DNA of 64,000 nt from Mycolicibacterium komossense (GTDB lineage Bacteria; Actinomycetota; Actinomycetes; Mycobacteriales; Mycobacteriaceae): positions 124,112-188,111 of the forward strand of contig NZ_JACKTY010000014.1 of the NCBI RefSeq assembly GCF_025822605.1. Reading direction: 5' to 3'. Made by a program: the position numbers and the translations under genes. Below are positions 55,503 through 63,736 of this stretch, piece after piece. Position 1 is the first letter of the stretch. Each line of letters opens with the position of its first letter. The notes beneath the pieces were generated by a model, which was not told the origin of the DNA, made no database searches, and worked only from the letters and a program-made list of their open reading frames with translations.

Positions 55503-57461
55503 TCAGCTGTCAGAAGGTTTGATGAGAGGCCGCTGGATCTTCTTCCAGTCGGCGTATGTGCGATATGCGGTCCGCGTCGAATCCAGGGTGGATACCTCGG
55601 AAACTGGTACATCCCACCAGGATTCGCTATCCGGCGCGGAGATCGTCGGGTCGGTCTCGACGTGGATCACGGTCGTGCGATCGTTGGCCTTGGCGACTTT
55701 GACCGCGTCGGTGAATTCCGCCGCGGTGACCACCCGGATGACGTCGGCGCCGAGACTGGCGGCGTTGGCGGCCAGATCGACCGGAAGCTTGTCCCCGTCG
55801 AGGCGACCGTCATCGCTGCGGTACCGGTAGGAGGTGCCGAAGCGCTGGGAGCCCAACGCCTCGGACAGCCCGCCGATGGAGGCGAAGCCATGATTCTGGA
55901 CCAGCACGACGATGACCTTGATGTTCTCCTGCACCGCGGTCACCAACTCGGTGGCCATCATCAGGTAGGAGCCGTCCCCGACCAGGATGAAGACGTCGCG
56001 GTCCGGTTCGGCCATCTTCGCGCCGATACCGCCGGCCACCTCGTAACCCATGCACGAGAAGCCGTATTCGACGTGATAGCCCTTGCGGTCGCGGGTGCGC
56101 CACAGCTTGTGTAGATCGCCCGGCATGGAGCCGGCCGCGCAGACCACCACATCACGCGGGTCCGAGAGCGTGTTGGCCAGCCCGATCACCTGGTTCTGGT
56201 TCAAACCAACAGAATCGGCGCCCTCCTCGACTCGGTACACCTCCGATACCGTGGCGTCCCACTCCTTCGCGAGATCAGCGGTCCGGGTGCGGTATTCGTC
56301 GCTCACCGAGTAGTCGCCCAGCGCGACGCCCAGTGCCTCGACGGCTTCACGCGCGTCCGAGACGATGCTGACCCCACCCTGTTTCACCGAGTCGATCGAT
56401 GCCACGTTGACGTTGACGAATCGGACGTCGGGATTGTTGAACGCGGTTCGCGACGCGCTGGTGAAGTCGCTGTAGCGGGTGCCGATGCCGATGACGACAT
56501 CGGCCTCCGTCGCGAGCGCGTTGGCCGCCGTGGTTCCCGTCGAGCCGATGGCGCCGACCGATTGCGGGTGGTCGTAGCGCAGTGACCCCTTGCCGGCCTG
56601 GCTCTGGCCAACCGGGATGCCGGTCTTCTCGCAGAACGCGGCCAGCGCGTCGGTGGCGTCGGAGTAGATCACGCCGCCGCCCGCCACGATGAGTGGCTTC
56701 GTCGCGGATCGAATGAGCTCGGCAGCTCGGGCGATCACCGAACGTTCCGGTAGCGGCCTGGCGACATGCCAGGTGCGTTCTGCGAAGAGGGATTCCGGCC
56801 AGTCGTGGGCCTCGGCCTGCACGTCCTGCGGGATGGCCACTGTCGCTGCGCCTGTTTCAACGGGGTCGGTGAGGACGCGCATGGCGCCGAGTAGCGCCGC
56901 CGGCAGCTGCTCCGGGCGCCAGACCCGGTCGAAGTATCGCGACAGTGGTTTGAACGCGTCGTTGACGGTGACGTCACCCGACGACGGCAGTTCCAGTTCC
57001 TGCAGCACCGGCGAGCTCACCCGGGTAGCGAAGGTGTCCGCTGGCAGTAGCAGCACGGGCAACCGGTTGATGGTGGCGAGCGCGGCGCCGGTCAGCATAT
57101 TCGTCGAGCCCGGTCCGACGCTGGCGGTGACGGCCCAGGTCTGCAGACGGTCCTTCTGCCGGGCGTAGGCGACGGCGCTGTGCACCATGGCCTGCTCGTT
57201 GCGGCCCAACACATATCGCAGCGACGGCTCGGTGCCGGACTCGAGGGCCGTGAGCTCGTCCTGTAGCAGCGCCTGGCCGAGGCCCGCCACGTTGCCGTGG
57301 CCGAAAATCCCGAACGCGCCGGCGAAGAACTTGGTGCGCACACCGTCGTGTTCGACGTACTGCTTACCGAGGAACCGAATGGTGGCCTGTGCAACGGTGA
57401 GTCGCACGGTGGCTTCTCCGTCGGCGATCTTCTCGGCCCGCTTGGGTGCGGTGGAAACCAC
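55503..57461 (-). CDS. iolD: 3D-(3,5/4)-trihydroxycyclohexane-1,2-dione hydrolase (IolD)
   Basis: 652-aa thiamine-diphosphate enzyme that opens the cyclohexane ring to 5-deoxy-glucuronate. The ThDP Glu is in GRNEQAMVHSAVAYAR near residue 75, and the cofactor motif GDGSYLMMATEL is near 480. The TPP enzyme middle domain shows AGGGVIYSDATDAL. The start is taken as GTG 57461, which overlaps nothing and lies 2 bp after the iolB stop; an earlier frame is open but not family-like. Length (644 aa in B. subtilis) agrees. Confidence 0.94.
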   Translation of the reverse strand: MVSTAPKRAEKIADGEATVRLTVAQATIRFLGKQYVEHDGVRTKFFAGAFGIFGHGNVAGLGQALLQDELTALESGTEPSLRYVLGRNEQAMVHSAVAYARQKDRLQTWAVTASVGPGSTNMLTGAALATINRLPVLLLPADTFATRVSSPVLQELELPSSGDVTVNDAFKPLSRYFDRVWRPEQLPAALLGAMRVLTDPVETGAATVAIPQDVQAEAHDWPESLFAERTWHVARPLPERSVIARAAELIRSATKPLIVAGGGVIYSDATDALAAFCEKTGIPVGQSQAGKGSLRYDHPQSVGAIGSTGTTAANALATEADVVIGIGTRYSDFTSASRTAFNNPDVRFVNVNVASIDSVKQGGVSIVSDAREAVEALGVALGDYSVSDEYRTRTADLAKEWDATVSEVYRVEEGADSVGLNQNQVIGLANTLSDPRDVVVCAAGSMPGDLHKLWRTRDRKGYHVEYGFSCMGYEVAGGIGAKMAEPDRDVFILVGDGSYLMMATELVTAVQENIKVIVVLVQNHGFASIGGLSEALGSQRFGTSYRYRSDDGRLDGDKLPVDLAANAASLGADVIRVVTAAEFTDAVKVAKANDRTTVIHVETDPTISAPDSESWWDVPVSEVSTLDSTRTAYRTYADWKKIQRPLIKPSDS

Positions 57462-57463
57462 GG

Positions 57464-58351
57464 TCAGGCTCCTGTCTCGTGTAGCGGTAGACGGGGGTCC
57501 ACGGGCTGGTCGTCCCAGGTGCCGCGGAGCCACGCATGTTCGGGGTCGTCGACGATTTTCCAGGCTCGCTCGGCGCCGGGTCCGGCCATCACGTTGAGGT
57601 AGTACATGTGGTATCCGGGAGCGGCAACCGAGGGACCGTGATAGCCGTGCGGCACCAGGACGACGTCACCGGTACGGACCTCCTCGAGGACCTCGATCGG
57701 GCGATCGGGCGTGCCGTAGACCCGGTGGTAGCCGAAGCCGCGGGAGCTGGAAGAAGTGTGCGGGCCTGGTCCCTCCTCGAACTCGAAGTAGTAGATCTCT
57801 TCGAGTTCGGACTGGGTCGGGGTGTTCTCATCGTGTTTGTGAGCGGGGTAGCTCGACCAGTTTCCGCCGGGCGTGATGACCTCACAGGCGATCAGCGAGT
57901 CGGCCTCGAACACGCCTGCGGTGCCGAAATTGTGCACCTGACGGCTGCAGTTACCTGCGCCGCGCAGCTCGACGGAGACGTCGGCCGCGGCCACCCGACG
58001 GTTCGGAAAGGAGTTTGTGGCGCTCGCCCCACAGATCGCGAACCGGCCTGCACCGGACAGCGTGTAGGTCTGGTCGATACCGATGTACACCATGTCGGCA
58101 GGGCCGTCGAAAACTGATGCCCGCGGCGATAATTCGAATGTTGTGGCACCGCAGTGCACTGAGCCGCCGCCGGCCAGCGGCAGGATCATCACCTCGGTGT
58201 CACCGGTCGACAGCGACAGGCTCTGCGCGTGTGCGCCGTCCAGTTCCACCACCTGCAGCGAGGATTCCGTCCAGCCCGCCGACTCCGGGGTCACATCGAC
58301 GGTCCACGGCGCCGCCGCACTGCGCGCCGGAATATAGAGCTTGCTGTGCAT
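57464..58351 (-). CDS. iolB: 5-Deoxy-glucuronate isomerase
   Basis: 295-aa cupin isomerase of the inositol pathway, giving 2-deoxy-5-keto-D-gluconate for IolC. The motif NWSSYPAHKHDENTPTQ with following EEIYYFEF supplies the metal ligands, and VPHGYHGPSVAAPGYHMYYLNVMAGP is family-specific. Like KduI (8184-9011) it is a bicupin uronate isomerase, but the two are not alike enough to confuse. It lies between the aldolase and iolD genes. Confidence 0.93.
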   Translation of the reverse strand: MHSKLYIPARSAAAPWTVDVTPESAGWTESSLQVVELDGAHAQSLSLSTGDTEVMILPLAGGGSVHCGATTFELSPRASVFDGPADMVYIGIDQTYTLSGAGRFAICGASATNSFPNRRVAAADVSVELRGAGNCSRQVHNFGTAGVFEADSLIACEVITPGGNWSSYPAHKHDENTPTQSELEEIYYFEFEEGPGPHTSSSSRGFGYHRVYGTPDRPIEVLEEVRTGDVVLVPHGYHGPSVAAPGYHMYYLNVMAGPGAERAWKIVDDPEHAWLRGTWDDQPVDPRLPLHETGA

Positions 58352-58352
58352 G

Positions 58353-59270
58353 TCAGCGCACCATTGCCACTGCGGTTGCGACCGCGGAGCTCACGTCATC
58401 GTCGGTGGGATAGAGCAGCGTGCGCCCCACGATGAGTCCTCGCACGTTGGGCAGTGACAGCGCTTTCTCCCAACTGGCCATCGCCTCGTCGGGATCGGCA
58501 GGATCACCGCCGAGCAGCAAGGTCGGCATCGTGGTCGACTCCATCACCCGGTCCATCTCGTCGACGGCGGGGAGCTTCATCCAGGTGTATGCCGATGTGG
58601 AACCAAGGCCCTGGGCGATGTGTACAGACTTGATGACGGCGTCCGGGCTGAGGTCGTTGCGGACCTTGCCGTCGACCCGGGACGACATGAACGGCTCCAC
58701 CATGGCGATCAGACCGTGCGCGGCCAGCTCGTCGATGGCCTGAGCGCATGCCGTCATCGTCGCGACGGTGCCCGGATCGTCGAGGGCGATGCGGCACAGC
58801 ATCTTTCCGCCGTTCATGTTCGCTGCCGCGGTCGAGGCCGCAGTGGCACCCGTCATCCGGTCGTCGAACTCGAACGCCGAGCCCGCCAGGCCGCCCCGAT
58901 TGAAGGACGAGAACACCACTTTGTCTTCGAGCGCGCCCAGCAGCACGAGGTCGTCGAGAATGTCCGATGTGGCGAGCACACCGTCGACACCCGGGTCGGC
59001 GAGCGCGGCGCGCAGGCGGTCGAGCAGGTCGATCCGGCTGTTCATCGCGGTCGGCCGGGATCCGACGGTCAGGGCGCCCCGGGCAGGGTGGTCGGCGGCC
59101 ACGATCATCAGGCGGCCGTTGCCCCGCACCGTGGGTCGGGTGACGCGCGTCTGCCACGCGCGGGCGACCGCGCCCGGATCAGAGGCCCGCACCTCGGTGA
59201 TCGCCGCGTAATCCGTGCAAACGGCGGCCTTGCGGATCGGGACAGCGCTGGACAACTCAGTGTTAGACAT
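58353..59270 (-). CDS. Class I aldolase of the Cgl0158/DeoC-LacD type, probable IolJ replacement
   Basis: 305-aa (beta/alpha)8 protein with RLMIVAADHPARGAL, GVLATSDILDDLVLLGALE and TSAYTWMKLPAVDEMDRVM (the Lys is a Schiff-base candidate). DhnA/LacD-like proteins of this type sit in actinobacterial inositol operons such as that of Corynebacterium. Since no DRAM-type IolJ gene is in the window, it probably cleaves 2-deoxy-5-keto-gluconate-6-phosphate to dihydroxyacetone phosphate and malonate semialdehyde. That is inference. It overlaps iolC by 8 bp. Confidence 0.8.
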   Translation of the reverse strand: MSNTELSSAVPIRKAAVCTDYAAITEVRASDPGAVARAWQTRVTRPTVRGNGRLMIVAADHPARGALTVGSRPTAMNSRIDLLDRLRAALADPGVDGVLATSDILDDLVLLGALEDKVVFSSFNRGGLAGSAFEFDDRMTGATAASTAAANMNGGKMLCRIALDDPGTVATMTACAQAIDELAAHGLIAMVEPFMSSRVDGKVRNDLSPDAVIKSVHIAQGLGSTSAYTWMKLPAVDEMDRVMESTTMPTLLLGGDPADPDEAMASWEKALSLPNVRGLIVGRTLLYPTDDDVSSAVATAVAMVR

Positions 59271-60240
59271 TGACGGCCTCCACGGCGGTTTGTTCGGCGA
59301 GCGCAGCTACCTCGGCAGCGGTGGGCATCGCGGTTGAGCATTCGAGTCGGGATGCGACGATGGCACCGGCGGCATTCGCGTAGCGCAACGTCTTCTCCAG
59401 CGGCCAGTCGTGCAGCAGGCCGTGAATCAGGCTGCCGCCGAAGCTGTCTCCGGCGCCGAGCCCGTTGACGACGTCGACCTCGTTGGGCGGGACGGTGACC
59501 GAGGAGTGCTTTGTCTTGCCCAGCACGCCGCGCGGTCCCTGTTTGACGATGGCCAGCTGGACGCCGAGGTCGAGCAGCGCGTCGGCGGCCTTCTGGGGGT
59601 TGGTCTCGCCGACGGCGATCTGGCACTCCTCGCGGTTACCGACGGCGACGGTGACGTGGGACAACGCCTGCTGCACCTGCTCGGTCGCGTCGGCCGCGCT
59701 GGCCCAGAACATCGGCCGGTAGTCGAGGTCGAGCACTGTCAGCGGCGCCCTGCCTCTAGCCGACCAGGCCGCGAAATGCGCACTGCGGCTTGGCTCTTCC
59801 GACAGTCCGGTGACCGTCGACCAATACAGGCGGGCGCTGCGCACGGCATCGAGGTCGAGCTCGGTCGGGGTGATCTGCAGGTCCGGGGCCGACGGCTTGC
59901 GGTAGAAGTACAGCGGGAAGTCGTCGGGCGGGAAGATCTCACAAAACGTGACCGGTGTCGGGTACTCGTCGTGGATCGCCACGTAGCGGTTGTCGACGCC
60001 CAGTCGTGCCAGTTCGCTGCGGACGAATCGCCCGAACGGGTCGTCGCCGGCACCGGAGATCAGCGCGGTGCGGTTGCCCAGGCGCGCGGCCGCGACCGCA
60101 ACATTGGCTGCGCTGCCGCCGAGGAATTTGCCGAAGGATTGCACGTGTTCGAGGCCGACGCCGACTTGGAGCGGATAGATATCGACGCCGCTTCGCCCGA
60201 TGGCGAGAACGTCCAATCGCTGGTTTGCTTGGTCGGTCAA
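59263..60240 (-). CDS. iolC: 5-Dehydro-2-deoxygluconokinase
   Basis: 325-aa PfkB-family kinase phosphorylating 2-deoxy-5-keto-gluconate. The N-terminus shows LAIGRSGVDIYPLQVG and KFLGGSAANVAVAAARLG; the catalytic Asp is in VNGLGAGDSFGGSL near residue 265. The TTG at 60240 has GGGAG 7 nt upstream and is preferred; an ATG at 60267 is possible but lacks a ribosome-binding site. First gene of the minus-strand iol operon, transcribed from the element at 60342-60365. Confidence 0.92.
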   Translation of the reverse strand: MTDQANQRLDVLAIGRSGVDIYPLQVGVGLEHVQSFGKFLGGSAANVAVAAARLGNRTALISGAGDDPFGRFVRSELARLGVDNRYVAIHDEYPTPVTFCEIFPPDDFPLYFYRKPSAPDLQITPTELDLDAVRSARLYWSTVTGLSEEPSRSAHFAAWSARGRAPLTVLDLDYRPMFWASAADATEQVQQALSHVTVAVGNREECQIAVGETNPQKAADALLDLGVQLAIVKQGPRGVLGKTKHSSVTVPPNEVDVVNGLGAGDSFGGSLIHGLLHDWPLEKTLRYANAAGAIVASRLECSTAMPTAAEVAALAEQTAVEAVNV

Positions 60241-60341
60241 GACTGACTCCCGGGTTCTGGCTTGCATGAAAACTGGGGCGGGCTCGGAGCAGCTGAGGAT
60301 CATCTGGCGCCGTTTTCACTGTGCGCTCGGTCACCACGTCA

Positions 60342-60365
60342 TGTCAAGAGTTTGTCCTGACATTC
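60342..60365 (-). promoter_or_regulatory. iol promoter/operator element, copy 1 (facing iolC)
   Basis: On the minus strand it reads GAATGTCAGGACA, then AACTC, then TTGACA. It is identical over 24 nt to the plus-strand element at 61272-61295. TGTC-AG-GACA is a small dyad, a likely GntR half, and TTGACA a -35 box toward iolC. A matching -10 is not clear (GCACAG at the usual distance). Confidence 0.7.
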
Positions 60366-60443
60366 TTACTTTCAAAGGCCGCAAGGTACGCTGAGGCGCA
60401 CTGTCAGCGAACCCGCCGTAGGTGGCCGAGGATCGGAGTGAGG

Positions 60444-61181
60444 GTGACCACGACACTGCCCATCGAGCTCGAACGGTCCAGCCCGGTGCCGCTCTATTTT
60501 CAGGTTGCCCAGGCGTTCGAAAAGGCGATCCTCGACGGTCACCTCAAACCGGGTGATCGCTTCGAGAACGAACTCGCACTGGCAAAGCGGCTCAACCTCT
60601 CCCGTCCTACCACGCGCCGCGCCATCCAAGAGCTTGTCGACAAGGGGATGCTGGTTCGCAAGCGCGGCGTGGGGACTCAGGTCGTCCAAGCGCCGGTGCA
60701 CCGGCCGGTCGAGCTCACCAGTTTGTTCGATGATCTGGCCAGGGCTGGGCAGGAACCTGCGACCAAGGTGCTCGACTACGCCATCGGCCCGGCTTCGGAT
60801 GAGATTGCCACACATCTGAATCTGCCTGCCGGCAGCGATGTTCTCATGGTTCGCCGATTGCGCAGCTCAGGTGGTCAGCCCTTGGCGCTGATGACCAACC
60901 ATCTGCCTGCGGCCCTCGCCCCCGACCAGGATGAACTCGAGGCGGCCGGCCTCTATCAGGCGTTGCGTTCGCGCGGTGTGCACATCCGGCTGGCGCGTCA
61001 GCGGATCGGGGCGAAGGCCGCCGACCGCGAGGAAGCGCGATTGCTCGACGAGAAGCCGAAGGCGCCTCTCCTGGTGATGAGCCGCACCGCCTTTGACGAT
61101 TCGGGTCGGATCGTCGAGTATGGAAACCACGCCTACCGCGCGTCGCGGTACTTCTTCGAGACAACCCTCGTCGACCGCTAG
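60444..61181 (+). CDS. GntR-family (HutC/UTRA) regulator of inositol genes
   Basis: About 245 aa. The winged helix (residues 10-75: SPVPLYFQVAQAFEKAILDG, NELALAKRLNLSRPTTRRAI) is followed by a UTRA ligand domain (about 90-240: EPATKVLDYAIGP, LRSSGGQPLALMTNHLP, and SRTAFDDSGRIVEYGNHAYR near the end). UTRA regulators sense sugars or sugar phosphates. It is divergent from iolC, with one element (60342-60365) upstream and two more between it and the transporter genes. The GTG at 60444 has GGAG upstream; GTG 60438 is the alternative. Confidence 0.87.
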   Translation: MTTTLPIELERSSPVPLYFQVAQAFEKAILDGHLKPGDRFENELALAKRLNLSRPTTRRAIQELVDKGMLVRKRGVGTQVVQAPVHRPVELTSLFDDLARAGQEPATKVLDYAIGPASDEIATHLNLPAGSDVLMVRRLRSSGGQPLALMTNHLPAALAPDQDELEAAGLYQALRSRGVHIRLARQRIGAKAADREEARLLDEKPKAPLLVMSRTAFDDSGRIVEYGNHAYRASRYFFETTLVDR

Positions 61182-61271
61182 ATTCTGCGGTTCCCGGCGT
61201 CACGCCCTCGTGAGGCTGTTCTCGGGGCTGGGCGGGTGTCCCTTCGTCGCCCAAGATCGGTCCAAAAGTCC

Positions 61272-61295
61272 GAATGTCAGGACAAACTCTTGACA
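61272..61295 (+). promoter_or_regulatory. iol promoter/operator element, copy 2
   Basis: GAATGTCAGGACA, AACTC, TTGACA, identical to copy 1 in inverse orientation. TTGACA (61290-61295), a 17-nt spacer and TTACGT (61313-61318) form a credible promoter toward the transporter genes, 345 bp before the binding-protein gene. Confidence 0.7.
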
Positions 61296-61529
61296 ACCTG
61301 ATGTGAGCCGGATTACGTTTCCAGTCGTACCCGCGGACCGCTGACCATTTCGCACCTGTGCCCTCGAAACTGCTGCGCCAATTCCGTGAAGGGTGAGGTC
61401 GGCTCCGCTTCCTGGTTCGCGTGAGCGCCGCTTGAGCGTCTGTTAGTGCTGTGGTGCAAGGGATTTGGACCTACGGTCCGAGTAGGTCGACAGGCCGAGT
61501 AGCAGGGTCGGATTTTGACCTGCAGTCCT
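61296..61529. other. Leader region between two iol-type promoters
   Basis: No open reading frame is convincing. GGACC-TAC-GGTCC at 61467-61479 and CCTAC/GTAGG around it form small overlapping dyads. A transcript from copy 2 would have a leader of over 300 nt, so a small RNA or leader structure is possible but not shown. Confidence 0.4.
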
Positions 61530-61552
61530 AATGTCCGAACAAACTATTGACA
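61530..61552 (+). promoter_or_regulatory. iol promoter/operator element, copy 3 (transporter promoter)
   Basis: AATGTCCGAACAAACTATTG then ACA matches copy 2 at 20 of 23 positions. TTGACA (61547-61552), a 17-nt spacer and TTACAT (61570-61575) repeat the promoter geometry of copy 2. The binding-protein ATG lies 66 bp downstream of the -10. Confidence 0.75.
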
Positions 61553-61640
61553 TCTGCGTGTGATGCGTATTACATCGAAGCAGAATCGCCGAGGGTCGAC
61601 CGAGTCGGCTGCGCCTAGCTTTATCCGAGAGGAAGAGTCC

Positions 61641-62645
61641 ATGAAGTTGCAACGAGGCCCGCAGCGCCGTTGGGTCAAAATCGTCGGCATCGCGATCGCG
61701 GCGACCACGCTGGCGGCTTGCTCCAGCACCGGTGGTAAGCCCGCGGCGACCGGCGGCGGGTCGAATGCCGGCCAGGCGAACACGCCGCGGGTGACGATCG
61801 CGATGATCACCCATGAGGTGCCTGGTGACTCCTTCTGGGATCTGATCCGTAAGGGTGCGCAGGCCGCAGCCGACAAGGACAACATCGAACTGCGTTATTC
61901 CGCTGACCCGGAGGCGCCGAACCAGGCCAACCTGGTGCAGAGCGCCATCGACAGCAAGGTCGCCGGCATCGCGGTGACCTTGGCGAAGCCGGATGCGATG
62001 GCCCCGGCCGTCAAGGCCGCACTGGACGCGAACATTCCGGTGGTCGCCTTCAACTCGGGCTACGACAACTGGAAAGCCATGGGCGTCCAGGAGTACTTCG
62101 GCCAGGACGAGAAGATCGCCGGCGTTGCCGCAGGCGAGAAACTCAACACCGACGGCGCCAAGAAGATCCTCTGCGTCATCCAGGAACAGGGCCAGGTCGC
62201 GCTCGAAACCCGTTGCGCCGGAGTAACCCAGGGCTTCAAGGGCTCGACCGAGTTGCTCAACGTCAACTCCAAGGACATGCCGTCGGTGGAGTCGACCATC
62301 ACCGCCAAACTGCAGCAGGACCCGTCGATCGACCACGTCGTCACCCTGGGTGCGCCCATCGCGCTCGCCGCGGTGCAGTCAGTCGGCAACGCAGGCAGCC
62401 AGGCCAAGATCGTCACCTTCGACACCAACGCCGCCCTCGTCGATGCGATCAAGAACGGCCAGGTCCAGTGGGCCGTCGATCAGCAGCCGTTCCTGCAGGG
62501 TTACCTGGCGATCGACTCGCTGTGGCTGTTCATCAACAACAAGAACCTGATCGGCGGCGGGCAGGCGACTCTGACTGGTCCGTCGTTCATCGACCAGTCC
62601 AACATCGATGCCGTGGCCGCGCTGGCCAAGGCCGGCACTCGCTAA
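61641..62645 (+). CDS. Sugar (inositol) ABC transporter substrate-binding lipoprotein
   Basis: 334-aa periplasmic-binding-protein type 1 (RbsB-like). Signal segment and lipobox LAAC near residue 31. The mature part shows VTIAMITHEVPGDSFWDLIRKGAQ, DPEAPNQANLVQSAIDSKVAGI and VPVVAFNSGYDNWK-like ligand-site regions, and QWAVDQQPFLQGYLAIDSLW near the end. GAGAGGAAGAG precedes the ATG at 61641. Context (GntR regulator, iol operon) points to myo-inositol or a related cyclitol as ligand. Confidence 0.88.
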   Translation: MKLQRGPQRRWVKIVGIAIAATTLAACSSTGGKPAATGGGSNAGQANTPRVTIAMITHEVPGDSFWDLIRKGAQAAADKDNIELRYSADPEAPNQANLVQSAIDSKVAGIAVTLAKPDAMAPAVKAALDANIPVVAFNSGYDNWKAMGVQEYFGQDEKIAGVAAGEKLNTDGAKKILCVIQEQGQVALETRCAGVTQGFKGSTELLNVNSKDMPSVESTITAKLQQDPSIDHVVTLGAPIALAAVQSVGNAGSQAKIVTFDTNAALVDAIKNGQVQWAVDQQPFLQGYLAIDSLWLFINNKNLIGGGQATLTGPSFIDQSNIDAVAALAKAGTR

Positions 62646-62663
62646 GCGACGAAGAGGTACACC

Positions 62664-63722
62664 ATGACTACTCAAGCCGACCTCGACCTCGGGACTCACA
62701 AGGTTGTCACCGATGAACGAGTTAGGGAGCAGAATCGCCTGCAGCGGTTGCTGATTCGGCCGGAAATGGGCGCGCTGATCGGCGCGGTGGGAATCTTCAT
62801 CTTCTTCGCCATCGTGGCCGCGCCCTTCCGGAGCCCGGAAGCGCTGGCGACCGTGCTCTACGCCAGCTCGACGATCGGCATCATGGCGGTGGCCGTCGGC
62901 CTGCTGATGATCGGCGGCGAATTCGATCTCTCGTCGGGCGTCGCCGTCACCACCAGCTCACTGGCCGCGTCGATGCTGGCCTACAACCTGCATCTCAACC
63001 TATGGGTGGGTTCGGCACTGGCGCTGGTGGTCTCGCTGGCGGTCGGCTTCTTCAACGGCTACATGGTGATGCGGACCAAGATCCCATCCTTCCTGATCAC
63101 CCTGAGCAGCTTCCTGATGCTCACCGGTATCAACCTCGCGGTCACCAAGCTGATCAGCGGCCAGGTCGCCACCCCGAGCGTCTCGGACATGCAGGGCTTC
63201 GACTCAGCCAAGGCGGTCTTCGCGTCGTCGTTCACCATCGGCAGTGTGTCCATCCGGATCACGGTGCTGTGGTGGATCCTGTTCACGGTGGTCGCCACAT
63301 GGGTGCTGTTCAAGACCCGGATCGGCAACTGGATCTTCGCCGTCGGGGGCAACCAGGACAGCGCCCGCGCAGTCGGTGTGCCGGTGACCAAGGTCAAGGT
63401 CGGCTTGTTCATGTTCGTCGGCTTCACGGCGTGGTTCGTCGGTATGCATCTGCTCTTCTCGTTCAACACGATTCAGTCCGGGCAGGGCATCGGCAACGAG
63501 TTCCTCTACATCATCGCCGCGGTCATCGGTGGCTGTCTGCTCACCGGCGGTTACGGCACCGCCATCGGCACCCTGATCGGTGCCTTCATCTTCGGAATGA
63601 CCAACCAGGGCATCGTCTACGCCGGATGGAATCCGGACTGGTTCAAGTTCTTCCTCGGCGCGATGCTGCTCTTCGCGGTGATCGCCAACAACGCGTTCCG
63701 TGCGTACGCGGCCAAGCGATAG
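62664..63722 (+). CDS. Sugar ABC transporter permease (CUT2/RbsC type)
   Basis: 352-aa membrane subunit with about 9-10 spans. Typical RbsC-family motifs are GLLMIGGEFDLSSGVAVTTSS near residue 78, VMRTKIPSFLITLSSFLML near 133, and the cytoplasmic EAA-like loop GGNQDSARAVGVPVTKVK near 228. CUT2 importers take up ribose, xylose and inositol. AAGAGG is upstream. It lies between the binding protein and the ATPase genes. Confidence 0.9.
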   Translation: MTTQADLDLGTHKVVTDERVREQNRLQRLLIRPEMGALIGAVGIFIFFAIVAAPFRSPEALATVLYASSTIGIMAVAVGLLMIGGEFDLSSGVAVTTSSLAASMLAYNLHLNLWVGSALALVVSLAVGFFNGYMVMRTKIPSFLITLSSFLMLTGINLAVTKLISGQVATPSVSDMQGFDSAKAVFASSFTIGSVSIRITVLWWILFTVVATWVLFKTRIGNWIFAVGGNQDSARAVGVPVTKVKVGLFMFVGFTAWFVGMHLLFSFNTIQSGQGIGNEFLYIIAAVIGGCLLTGGYGTAIGTLIGAFIFGMTNQGIVYAGWNPDWFKFFLGAMLLFAVIANNAFRAYAAKR

Positions 63723-63736
63723 GGAGAGAGATCACC

